Positions 1 through 9,418 of a DNA stretch of 64,000 nucleotides are shown one piece after another. The DNA is taken from the NCBI GenBank assembly GCA_964017065.1, contig OZ024789.1, forward strand, positions 12,705,823 to 12,769,822, read 5' to 3'. The DNA is from Haliclona indistincta. Lineage: Eukaryota; Porifera; Demospongiae; Haplosclerida; Chalinidae. Both the position numbers and the translations under genes were made by a program. How positions within the stretch are numbered: the stretch's first letter is position 1; every line of letters starts with the position of its first letter. Under the pieces are notes generated by a model. The model was not told where the DNA came from. It ran no database searches and saw nothing but the letters and a program-made list of their open reading frames with translations.

Positions 1-281
1 TCTCCCTCCCACCCTCTCTCTCCCTCCCTTTCTCCTTCCCTCCCTCCCTCACTCTCTCCCTCCCTCTCTTCCTCTCTCCTTCCCTTCGTCTCTCTTCCTC
101 CCTCTCTCTCTCTCTCTCTCTCTCCCTCTCTCTCTCCCTCCCTTCATCTCTCCCTCTCTCCTTCCCTTTGTCTCTCTCTCTCCCTCTCTCCCTCCCTCCT
201 CCCTCTCTCCCTCCCTTCCTCTCTCCCTCTCTCCTTCCCTTCGTCTCTCTCTCCCTCCCTCTCTCTCTGTCTCTCTCTCAG
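1..281. repeat. Polypyrimidine (CT/CCCT)n tract in an intron
   Basis: Almost pure C/T on the + strand, ending in the polypyrimidine tract and AG acceptor of the exon at 282. The same intron in copy B (46176-46510) is the complementary GA/GGGA tract, so the low-complexity block is an inherited part of this intron. Open reading frames inside it are composition artefacts. Confidence 0.9.
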
Positions 282-2684
282 TCATTCATGCTTATGAAGA
301 CAGTCTTCGACTTAGCAAGAAGAGAGAGCAGGAGCTAATGGACTAGCTCAATTCTGCTCAGCGTGATTCACAGGAGAAGGATCAGAAGTGTTCTAAACTA
401 GAGGATGATGTGTATGGCATGCAGAAGAAGATGGCTGCTAGCAGAGACGACTATGAACAGCAACAAGAGCTGCTAGAGAAACTGCAACAAAAGAGTAAGT
501 AGACTGTGATGGGAGGAGTCTGCATGTGGAATGTGTTCTCATTGTAGCTGCACAGACTAAGCTAGCAAGTGATGTGACCACACAGGTGGACCTCACTGCA
601 GATGGTGAGTATCTCTATACTGCAGCTCTGCATCTCACTGTATGCACACTGTGATAGTCATCCATGAGTATGAGACCAAGCTGACAGCTAGTGAGACCAA
701 GCTGACAGCTAGTGAGGAGGAACAGCAAGAGCTTCTAAGAGTATTGGAGCAAACAAAGAGAATGGCCTATGCTAGAGATCAACAGATCTCAATGTTGGAA
801 AGTGATGGTCAACTGATGCTAGAGAAATGTGAGTATTAGTGTGAGTGATTAATGTATCTAGCACTTGTTACTGTATTCCACAGTTGATCAACTGAAAATC
901 AGCTACAAACAACTGCTTCACAAACAGGAACTCTCACTCAGTGCTGGCAATCAAGAAAATGGTGAGTGATGCTGCCCAGCTCACAGCTGCTGCTAGTAGC
1001 TCACTATACTGTAGCTATCAAACCAAGGTGTGTGGTCGAAGCTGGAGTGCAAGCAGATTATTTAGCAGTTGCTCCAGGTAAGCTACTAATGCATCTCCTT
1101 CAGTTTGTGACTGTGCATGTGGTGCAGACTTCCTGCGTGGTGTTGAAGTGTACAGGGAGACTGTACTGGAGGTTGTGGGAGACAAGCCTCAGAAAGTAGA
1201 GTGGCCTGGCTATGGGTTCTTCATTGAGATCCCTGAAGGTGCTGTTCCTCCTGGAGTGACTGTCAGTGTGGGCGTGAAGGTGATTCTAGCCGGCCAGTTT
1301 AATTTCCCTGAGAACAGGCAGTTGATCAGTGCCATCTACTGGGTCTCATCCAGCATAGAGTTCATAAAAGAGGTGTCTGTCAACATACAGCATTGCGCTG
1401 TTGTACGCAGTGAGGATCAATGCTCCCAGTTCAAGTTCATCATCGCCAAGTGCTCACAGAGTCAGCTGCCATACAGATTCCGTGAACGAGAGGGATTGTT
1501 CAGCTCACACACTCAGTATGGAGCCATCAAGCTGAAGCAGTTCTCATTACTAGGAGAAACAGCACCAGAGGATACAGACACACTCTGTACAGCCTTCATG
1601 TTCTACCAACAGCAGTCAGCCAGTCCACTGATGGTTGATTTCCACTTTGTTGTTGTTAGAGACTTGGAGCCTAATCAACATGTTTGTGCATATATCAATA
1701 TGCTTGCTTTTGGTCACACTCATTAACATACAGGAAGTTAAGCAGCAGTATGAGAAGTGGAGTGCTGATCGTACCACACTAGAAATCTGCATTGAGGATG
1801 ATCCTAGTCCTGCTATTGTGCTTGATCAGAAGGAAAATGAAGTGGGTCAGTGGATAATAAGCCCTCTATCATCACCAACACAGGTATGACCCATTTTAGT
1901 TGTTGGTATATGCTTGTAATGATATGTACAGATCTCTAAAGCTGCTATCAGGAACTACCAAATTGGTAGAAGAATCCCTCACTGTGGATTTGAGTTAGAG
2001 CTGTTGTCAGAGCAAGTTCAACGACTGCGTCACAAAGTGGTTGTCAGTGGAGTCTCATCTCTCACTACCTTCACCATACGCTACCCTCAACAGACTGGAA
2101 TAGGTGATTAGACTACAATGATACACTGCATTTACTAGTAGGGAATTGGTGCCTCTAAATTTGTTTTTGATATAGTGACCCAGACACCAGCAGCAGTGCC
2201 CCAGACACCAGCAGCAGTGCCCCAGACGCCAGCAGCAGTGACCCAGACACCAGCAGCAGTGCCCCAGACACCAGCAGCAGTGACCCAGACACCAGCAGCA
2301 GTGACCCAGACACCAGCAGCAGTGCCCCAGACACCAGCAGCAGTGCCCCAGACACCAGCAGCAGTGCCCCAGACACCAGCAGCTGACAAGGCTGCAGCAT
2401 ATTCTCAAGCTCCATCAATCCCTAAACTGATGAGCTTAGTTGCTAAGAAGATACCGACCAAGTGGTATGATATAGGAATGCAACTAGAGATTGAAATATC
2501 AACTCTGGAAGCATTTGAGCAACAGACCAGCGATCAAAAGCGTCTCTATAGCAAGGTGTTTGACCAATGGAAACGAGAGCAGAAGGTTCCATTCACCTGG
2601 GAGACTATCATCAACACACTAGAGGAAGCTGATGAGAACAGTACAGCTGCTGGGATCAGGGAATGGCTGGATACTAGATCATGA
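282..2684 (+). pseudogene. ZU5-UPA-Death domain gene, copy A, 3' part (5' end outside window)
   Basis: This is the 3' part of a gene whose complete relative is at 42994-49628 (-). Exons read from splice sites and comparison: 282-494, 548-604, 658-828 and 884-961 (coiled coil, Glu/Gln/Lys-rich), about 1034-1077, 1128-1678 (ZU5, with the GYGFFIEIPEGAVPPG core), 1734-1884 and 1932-2103 (UPA-like), and 2176-2684 (repeated TPAAVPQ heptads followed by a Death domain of about 95 residues ending at TGA 2682-2684). ZU5-UPA-Death modules occur in UNC5, PIDD and ankyrin proteins, where the Death domain binds other Death domains in apoptotic or inflammatory signalling; a signalling role here is inference. 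Oddity: the first coiled-coil exon has an in-frame TAG at 344-346 where copy B has AAG, so this copy is probably broken unless the base is a sequence error. Its UPA-like exons differ strongly from those of copies B and C. Confidence 0.75.
2176..2380 (+). repeat. Coding 21-bp minisatellite (TPAAVPQ heptads)
   Basis: About ten tandem 21-bp units encode TPAAVPQ or TPAAVTQ, forming a Pro/Ala-rich linker between the UPA-like region and the Death domain of copy A. Homologous arrays lie at 43335-43524 and 62665-62903. Confidence 0.92.
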
Positions 2685-3728
2685 AGTAGCTATCACTCAT
2701 TCACATGCACCAGTTACTGCTAGTCCTTGTGTGTATACAGATACTAATCATGTAGTTGTATTCATGACATAGAGGTCATGTATTATTCATGAGATGAACA
2801 AAAATTGCTTGTACTAATGAATACAGAATCTTCTAAAGTCTCTTCTCCTTCACTCGACTGGTGTGTGTGCTCTACAGCTCATCTTTGGTAGCTGGCTCCT
2901 CAGACTGAAGGAAAGATTAGGATACCTCAGTAAAACACTGCATGTATATCTCAGTAAACCTGCTGTATACTCTAGTAATCTCTTACGTATAGGCAGTATA
3001 CTGTTTGACACACAGGACGAAAAGTTGAATTTGAGTTGTATTTGATTGGTATCACATGTATATCACAGATGATAGGTCATATGTGACACACTATTGCACT
3101 GTATCAAATATGGATCACACACAAGGGATGTTTGATTCATGTTTGTCAGCAGTCACAGCTATGTCACACATGATATCATATGTGATACATCTGCACTATA
3201 CAGTTGACTACATGCTATCATTCATGTATTGTACATGTGTTTCATGTTAGTCAAATAAATATCACAACTGAAATAAAATTGAAAAATCACTAGAGCATGG
3301 TAGCAGAAGTATTATGGTTTTAATCTATCATCTGTTGAAGGAGAATGGTGTACCAAAGAGAAGATCAATAGAAAGTGAAAGAAGAAGAAGAGTGTATCTG
3401 AAACTGTATACGGACGACAAATCAAGTTGTCAGTCCGTTTAGATCTATCGGATCTCATCATTACAGTCAATCAGATTAAGAGGCAAGAGATAGAGAGAGA
3501 AGAGAAAAAGAAAAAAGAGTAGGAGAGAGATTACTGATTCTATGGTGCAATGCTTGAAAGAGAAAAATCCAAGTAAAGTCTCACATTAACACACTACCAT
3601 GCATATGTCATCAAGCACTCACCAGATACAGATGTATTTATTGGCAAGCAATCAGATTTCATTGACTATCACCCATATTACACACATCAAACATTCAATG
3701 CAATAAAGGACTACATTGTACTCAAATA
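2685..3728. other. 3' flank of copy A, duplicated downstream of copies B and C
   Basis: I see no convincing gene. The stretch has AT-rich 3'-UTR character, for example AATAAA-like motifs near 3255-3275. It is closely similar in inverted orientation to 41930-42990, and 2700-3000 also matches 62030-62360. Short open frames at 2863-3250 are not supported by any family. Confidence 0.6.
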
Positions 3729-4269
3729 CCGTAGACGCAGACATTTTCGAGGGCGAAATATTTCGAGTGTTAAATTTCCAAGGAATCCAATTTTCGAGGG
3801 TGGTCACCTCCCTCGAAAATTTGAACGCAGCGAAAAATTTTGTTAGCGAAAATTTACACGTGCGAAAATGGCGGGAACAGTTTCGCGGTACCAGAAAGAT
3901 CTCTGTATCCGCGGATATCAAAGATATCTGGGAAGCTGCAGTTGGGGAAACACTTGTGTGTGCGTAGGAGCCTAACAATTCAAGGGACAGGAACGCTGCG
4001 GCAATAGTTGCAGCTCATGAGCTGCATGGAATTCGTGCTGACAACGGTCCACATGGATCTGGTAGAAACCCGTCAGCAGTTTGATCCACTGGCTTGAAGT
4101 AGCGCCTGAGAGTCATGCTGGTAGCTCTGTCAACACATGGGAATGTACCATCGTTGCACAAATAATTCGACGATTTAATATTTTTCGAACTAATAATTCG
4201 ATGATTTAAATTTCGAGGTTAATCCCAGCCTCGAAAATAAAATCCCCTTGAAAATTTCTGTGTCTACGG
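3729..4269. mobile_element. 541-bp MITE with TA target duplication
   Basis: Terminal inverted repeats begin CCGTAGACGCAGACATTTTC on the left and CCGTAGACACAGAAATTTTC on the reverse complement of the right end. The element is flanked by TA (3727-3728 and 4270-4271). The homologous site at about 41930-41941 lacks the insertion and has a single TA, which confirms both boundaries. The ends also contain TTTTCGAGGG-type subrepeats. A TA duplication suits Tc1/mariner-type mobilisation, but no transposase is encoded, so the family is inference. Confidence 0.88.
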
Positions 4270-4368
4270 TATTATATTGGTGTTTAATATCACATTAATA
4301 ATGAAAACAAGACATGAATTGGACACTTGGATATCAGATTTTAATAGTGGTTATAATTATGCTAGATT

Positions 4369-4939
4369 GTTATTGTAAGGAACTTCATTCAAGCATACCT
4401 GTTTGTTATTGTAAGGAAGTTTATTCAAGCATACCTGTTTGTTATTGTAAGGTAGTTTATTCAAGCATACCTGTTTGTTATTGTAAGGAAGTTTATTCAA
4501 GCATACCTGTTTGTTATTGTAAGGAAGTTTATTCAAGCATACCTGTTTGTTATTGTAAGGAAGTTTATTCAAGCATACCTGTTTGTTATTGTAAGGAAGT
4601 TTATTCAAGCATACCTGTTTGTTATTGTAAGGAAGTTTATTCAAGCATACCTTTTTGTTATTGTAAGGTAGTTTATTCAAGCATACCTGTTTGTTATTGT
4701 AAGGAAGTTTATTCAAGCATACCTGTTTGTTATTGTAAGGAAGTTTATTCAAGCATACCTGTTTGTTATTGTAAGGAAGTTTATTCAAGCATACCTGTTT
4801 GTTATTGCAAGGAAGTTTATTCAAGCATACCTGTTTGTTATTGTAAGGTAGTTTATTCAAGCATACCTGTTTGTTATTGTAAGGTAGTTTATTCAAGCAT
4901 ACCGGTTTGTTATTGTAAGGTAGTTTATTCAAGCATACA
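4369..4939 (+). repeat. 36-bp minisatellite
   Basis: About 16 near-identical 36-bp units (GTTATTGTAAGGAAGTTTAT plus 16 more bases). Because 36 is a multiple of three, long false open frames run through it on both strands. Inverted counterparts are at 41341-41846 and 61286-62005. Confidence 0.93.
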
Positions 4940-5367
4940 GTACATACACATCAGGCAAGAATTTATCAGATTCTTTCACTTTTATTTCACAGTCAAAAAT
5001 GACTATTTCACATTCATTGTTTGACATGACATTCTACAATAATAATCTTTTACCAACCCACCAAACACTTAACCCTTAGTTACCACATGCCCAAAGTAAT
5101 ATTGAAAATAAAGTTAAAGCAGCTGTGGACAGACACACATTGTACATCTGTTTCGGACTCATTCTGACCTCTTCAGCACAGCATAGCTTGCATAAACACA
5201 AGGTTATGACACACAAATAAGCAATATTATGTAGAACTATAGTAAATCCTGTCGAGTGGGTATAGTACATAATTCATAATTATTCTTGTCATCGTTGTAA
5301 GTCAAGCAACCAATATAGTGTGCTTACATGCTGTGTGACGATATAGTGTGTGCATGTGTATCTTGTT
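4940..5367. other. Non-coding spacer between minisatellite and satellite, present in three copies
   Basis: Single-copy-looking AT-rich DNA repeated in inverted orientation at 39691-41340 (with two insertions) and 60871-61285. It serves as the empty-site reference for those insertions. I see no gene in it. Confidence 0.7.
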
Positions 5368-7593
5368 AGTATAAGCTAGCTAATGATACACTGACTAGTA
5401 AGTATAAGCTAGCTAATAATACACTGACTAGTAAGTATAAGCTAGCTAATAATACACTGACTAGTAAGTATAAGCTAGCTAATAATACACTGACTAGTAA
5501 GTATAAGCTAACTAATAATACACTGACTAGTTAGTATAAGCTAGCTAATAATACACTGACTAGTAAGTATAAGCTAACTAATAATACACTGACTAGTAAG
5601 TATAAGCTAGCTAATAATACACTGACTAGTAAGTATAAGCTAGCTAATAATACACTGACTAGTAAGTATAAGCTAGCTAATAATACACTGACTAGTTAGT
5701 ATAAGCTAGCTAATAATACAATGACTAGTAAGTATAAGCTAGCTAATAATACACTGACTAGTAAGTATAAGCTAGCTAATAATACACTGAATAGTAAGTA
5801 TAAGCTAGCTAATAATACACTGACTAGTAAGTATAAGCTAGCTAATAATACAATGACTAGTAAGTATAAGCTAGCTAATAATACACTGACTAGTAAGTAT
5901 AAGCTAGCTAATAATACACTGACTAGTTAGTATAAGCTAGCTAATAATACACTGACTAGTAAGTATAAGCTAAATAATAATACACTGACTAGTAAGTATA
6001 AGCTAGCTAATAATACACTGACTAGTAAGTATAAGCTAGCTAATAATACACTGACTAGTAAGTATAAGCTAACTAATAATACACTGACTAGTTAGTATAA
6101 GCTAGCTAATAATACACTGACTAGTAAGTATAAGCTAACTAATAATACACTGACTAGTAAGTATAAGCTAGCTAATAATACACTGACTAGTAAGTATAAG
6201 CTAGCTAATAATACACTGACTAGTAAGTATAAGCTAGCTAATAATACACTGACTAGTTAGTATAAGCTAGCTAATAATACAATGACTAATAAGTATAAGC
6301 TAACTAATAATACACTGACTAGTAAGTATAAGCTAGCTAATAATACACTGAATAGTAAGTATAAGCTAGCTAATAATACACTGACTAGTAAGTATAAGCT
6401 AGCTAATAATACACTGACTAGTTAGTATAAGCTAGCTAATAATACACTGACTAGTAAGTATAAGCTAGCTAATAATACACTGACTAGTAAGTATAAGCTA
6501 ACTAATAATACACTGACTAGTAAGTATAAGCTAGCTAATAATACACTGACTAGTAAGTATAAGCTAACTAATAATACACTGACTAGTTAGTATAAGCTAG
6601 CTAATAATACACTGACTAGTAAGTATAAGCTAGCTAATAATACACTGACTAGTAAGTATAAGCTAGCTAATAATACACTGACTAGTAAGTATAAGCTAAC
6701 TAATAATACACTGACTAGTTAGTATAAGCTAACTAATAATACACTGACTAGTAAGTATAAGCTAGCTAATAATACACTGACTAGTAAGTATAAGCTAGCT
6801 AATAATACACTGACTAGTAAGTATAAGCTAACTAATAATACACTGACTAGTTAGTATAAGCTAACTAATAATACACTGACTAGTAAGTATAAGCTAGCTA
6901 ATAATACACTGACTAGTAAGTATAAGCTAGCTAATAATACACTGACTAGTAAGTATAAGCTAACTAATAATACACTGACTAGTAAGTATAAGCTAGCTAA
7001 TAATACACTGACTAGTAAGTATAAGCTAGCTAATAATACACTGACTAGTTAGTATAAGCTAGCTAATAATACACTGACTAGTAAGTATAAGCTAACTAAT
7101 AATACACTGACTAGTAAGTATAAGCTAACTAATAATACACTGACTAGTAAGTATAAGCTAACTAATAATACACTGACTAGTTAGTATAAGCTAGCTAATA
7201 ATACACTGACTAGTAAGTATAAGCTAACTAATAATACACTGACTAGTTAGTATAAGCTAGCTAATAATACACTGACTAGTAAGTATAAGCTAGCTAATAA
7301 TACACTGACTAGTAAGTATAAGCTAACTAATAATACACTGACTAGTAAGTATAAGCTAGCTAATAATACACTGACTAGTAAGTATAAGCTAACTAATAAT
7401 ACACTGACTAGTAAGTATAAGCTAGCTAATAATACACTGACTAGTAAGTATAAGCTAACTAATAATACACTGACTAGTAAGTATAAGCTAGCTAATAATA
7501 CACTGACTAGTAAGTATAAGCTAACTAATAATACACTGACTAGTAAGTATAAGCTAGCTAATAATACACTGACTAGTAAGTATAAGCTAACTA
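5368..7593 (+). repeat. 33-bp satellite array (forward orientation)
   Basis: About 67 units of 33 bp, AGTATAAGCTAGCTAATAAT followed by ACACTGACTAGTA, with recurrent variants (GCTAGC versus GCTAAC, GTAAGT versus GTTAGT). The same satellite in opposite orientation fills most of 23531-39690 and 59822-60870. Apparent 11-residue-repeat proteins are artefacts of a period divisible by three. Confidence 0.95.
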
Positions 7594-7648
7594 ATAGCCG
7601 ACCTGTGATAGTGGGAAGGTGAGGTTAGTGACAGTGGGAGGAGCTTAC

Positions 7649-7852
7649 AGGTGCATCAGAGTCCATGCCTACGCTCAGTCGAAGCATTCTCTCAATACGA
7701 CCAGCGGAAGAGCTTGAGTCCAGCAGAGTGTAGCCTGATCTTAATATGGCAGTGTCAAACATCACTCGAGGAAGATCAACAGTTGTCTCATCCTTCTCAA
7801 CACGACACTGTAACTCCTTGACAAGAGGATGGCGAGGATTGTGTCTTCTGAG
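7649..7852 (-). pseudogene. HSP90B1: GRP94 (HSP90B1) C-terminal-domain exon, isolated
   Basis: The minus strand encodes the C-terminal dimerisation region of the ER HSP90, GRP94: NPRHPLV, a Val-Glu-Lys-Asp-rich stretch, then LRSGY and RIERMLRLSVG. The acceptor is at about 7853 and the GT donor at 7648-7647. This copy keeps the residues after RIERM that are lost in the copy at 23347-23536. No neighbouring GRP94 exon is in register except the far N-terminal-domain exon at 9054-9206, so this looks like a fragment of a broken or rearranged gene. Confidence 0.75.
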
Positions 7853-8165
7853 CTGAGAGAGAGAGAGAGAGAGAGAGAGGGAGATGGAGGTAGTGGGAGA
7901 GAGGGGGAGGGATCGAGGGGGGAGGGAGGGGAAGGGATCGAAGGGGGAGGTAGGGGAGGGGTCGAGGAGAGAGAGAGGGATCGAGGAGAGAGAGAGGGGG
8001 AGGGATCGAGGGGGGAGAGAGGGGGAGGGATCGAGGTGGGGGAGAGAGGGGAAGGGATCGAGGGGAGAGAGAGGGGGAGGGATCGAGGTGGGAGGGAGAG
8101 AGGGGGAGGGATTGAGGAGAGAGAGAGGGGGAGAGAGAGGGGGAGAGGGGGGAGGGAGACAACAG
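7853..8165. repeat. GA-rich purine tract with GATCGAGG motif
   Basis: Purine-rich low-complexity DNA with irregular repeats of GGGGGAGGGATCGAGG. The complementary tract at 23185-23345 precedes the other copy of the same GRP94 exon. Open frames in it are composition artefacts. Confidence 0.85.
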
Positions 8166-8617
8166 TTAGAGCATTACTCAATGATCTGGTCTCGTGTAGC
8201 AGCATGTAGAGGTACAGCTAAATATTTCTGTGACATATTCTCATTCACTAACTTCTTGCAGGAGGACCAGATAGTGATTGTATACTATCTCTTCTCATGG
8301 CTGGCTTCTTCTAGAGTTGGTTCAAGATGGTTAGGAATCCTCCTTCAGCTCCTCCTTCTCTTACCTAACACACAACAAGCATACTGAGATCCATTGACAC
8401 TAACTAATGTCAATAATAACAGAAAGGTCGCTATACCTAGTCATTATAAAAACCAAAAGGTCATTCTTGTAAGCTTCTGTTATGAGTAGTTTATATAACA
8501 GTTTTGATTGTTGGGATAGTGAGATAGTTGTGACTGTGTGATAGTTGTGAGGGTGTGACAGTTGTGAGGGTGTGATGTTGTGAGCGTGTGATGGTTGTGA
8601 CTGATACTCCTGAGAGA

Positions 8618-8666
<49 letters not shown>

Positions 8667-8796
8667 AGGGAGGGAGGGAGGGAGGGAGGGAGGGAGGGAG
8701 GGAGGGAGGGAGGGAGGGAGAGAGAGAGAGAGACAGCTGGAGAGAGAGAGAGAGAGAGTGACTCACGATGAGTGGTTTAGTATGATTCATGAGTAC
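8166..8796. other. Duplicated intron-like DNA with (GGGA)n/(GA)n runs
   Basis: 8166-8610 is an inverted repeat of about 22740-23185. 8610-8760 is a GA/GGGA simple repeat. I see no coding sequence. Confidence 0.6.
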
Positions 8797-8903
8797 CAGT
8801 GTGAGACAGTATGAGTTGAGTCCAGGTGTGGACATGAGGATAGATGGCTGTGAGGTCACCTAGCGCTAGGAACACATCACGATCCAGCTTACATGGACAT
8901 GAA
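8797..8903 (-). CDS. Possible orphan exon of unknown product
   Basis: On the minus strand a CT-rich tract and AG acceptor precede an open stretch with protein-like composition (CKLDRDVFLALGDLTAIYPH and on), followed by a GT at 8796-8795. I do not recognise the family. It is shorter than chance can exclude and has no supporting neighbour, so it is only a candidate. Confidence 0.25.
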
Positions 8904-9053
8904 CTGAGAGAGAAACAGAGAGGCAAGCTATATGATGGTATAACCAACACAATATGTCATAATCTTGAATAATGCATTATTGTTTGTGGAAGAATTTAGC
9001 GTTTTATCTTGTGAAGTGTGTGTCTTACACTGTGATGAAGACTTTTTTCTTAC

Positions 9054-9206
9054 CAAGGAATGAAGAGTAGAAACCAACACCGAATTGACCAATCAGATCG
9101 CTTGCCGCCGATTGTGATGAAGCTTGTTGTAGCTTCTCCATGAACTCTGTTGTACCGGATTTAGCGATTGTACCAAGATTCTGCTCAAGATCACGTTTAG
9201 TCATTC
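9054..9206 (-). pseudogene. HSP90B1: GRP94 N-terminal (ATPase) domain exon, isolated but intact
   Basis: A 153-nt exon encodes [18 protein letters not shown] through [13 protein letters not shown]. These are the HSP90 ATP-lid and the GxxGxG-type glycine motif (GQFGVGFYS) of the GHKL ATPase fold. AG acceptor and GT donor (GTAAGA) are intact. It is the undamaged counterpart of exon 51724-51876, where a TAC codon reads TAA. No adjoining GRP94 exons are present, so it is a displaced fragment next to the ANKLE2 3' end. Confidence 0.82.
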
Positions 9207-9248
9207 CTGCGAACAAACAGAAAGATGAGTGAGTGAATGAACGATAGG

Positions 9249-9249
<1 letters not shown>

Positions 9250-9283
<34 letters not shown>

Positions 9284-9368
9284 TGTGTGTGTGTGTATGT
9301 GTGTGTGTGTGTGTGTGTCGTCTGTGTGTGTGTGTGTGTGTGTGAGTGTGTGTGTGTGTGTGTGTGTC

Positions 9369-9411
<43 letters not shown>

Positions 9412-9412
9412 T
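9250..9412. repeat. (GT)n microsatellite
   Basis: Dinucleotide GT/AC repeat with two TCGTCTG interruptions, lying between the ANKLE2 last exon and the GRP94 exon. Confidence 0.95.
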
Positions 9413-9418
9413 CACCCT

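Noticed and set aside
4314..5024. Cys-Tyr-rich 12-residue repeat protein on either strand of the 36-bp minisatellite
   Set aside because: Open on both strands and interrupted by length variants in the third copy (61286-62005), as expected of non-coding repeats.
5368..7593. Long open frames of 11-residue repeats (also at 23512-24682)
   Set aside because: They arise because the satellite period (33 bp) is divisible by three; there is no domain, start context or conservation beyond the DNA repeat.
7829..8387. Arg/Glu/Gly-rich and Ser/Pro-rich frames in GA tracts (also 49-285, 46172-46516, 52470-52715)
   Set aside because: Low-complexity purine/pyrimidine tracts give open frames in all phases; they are intronic.
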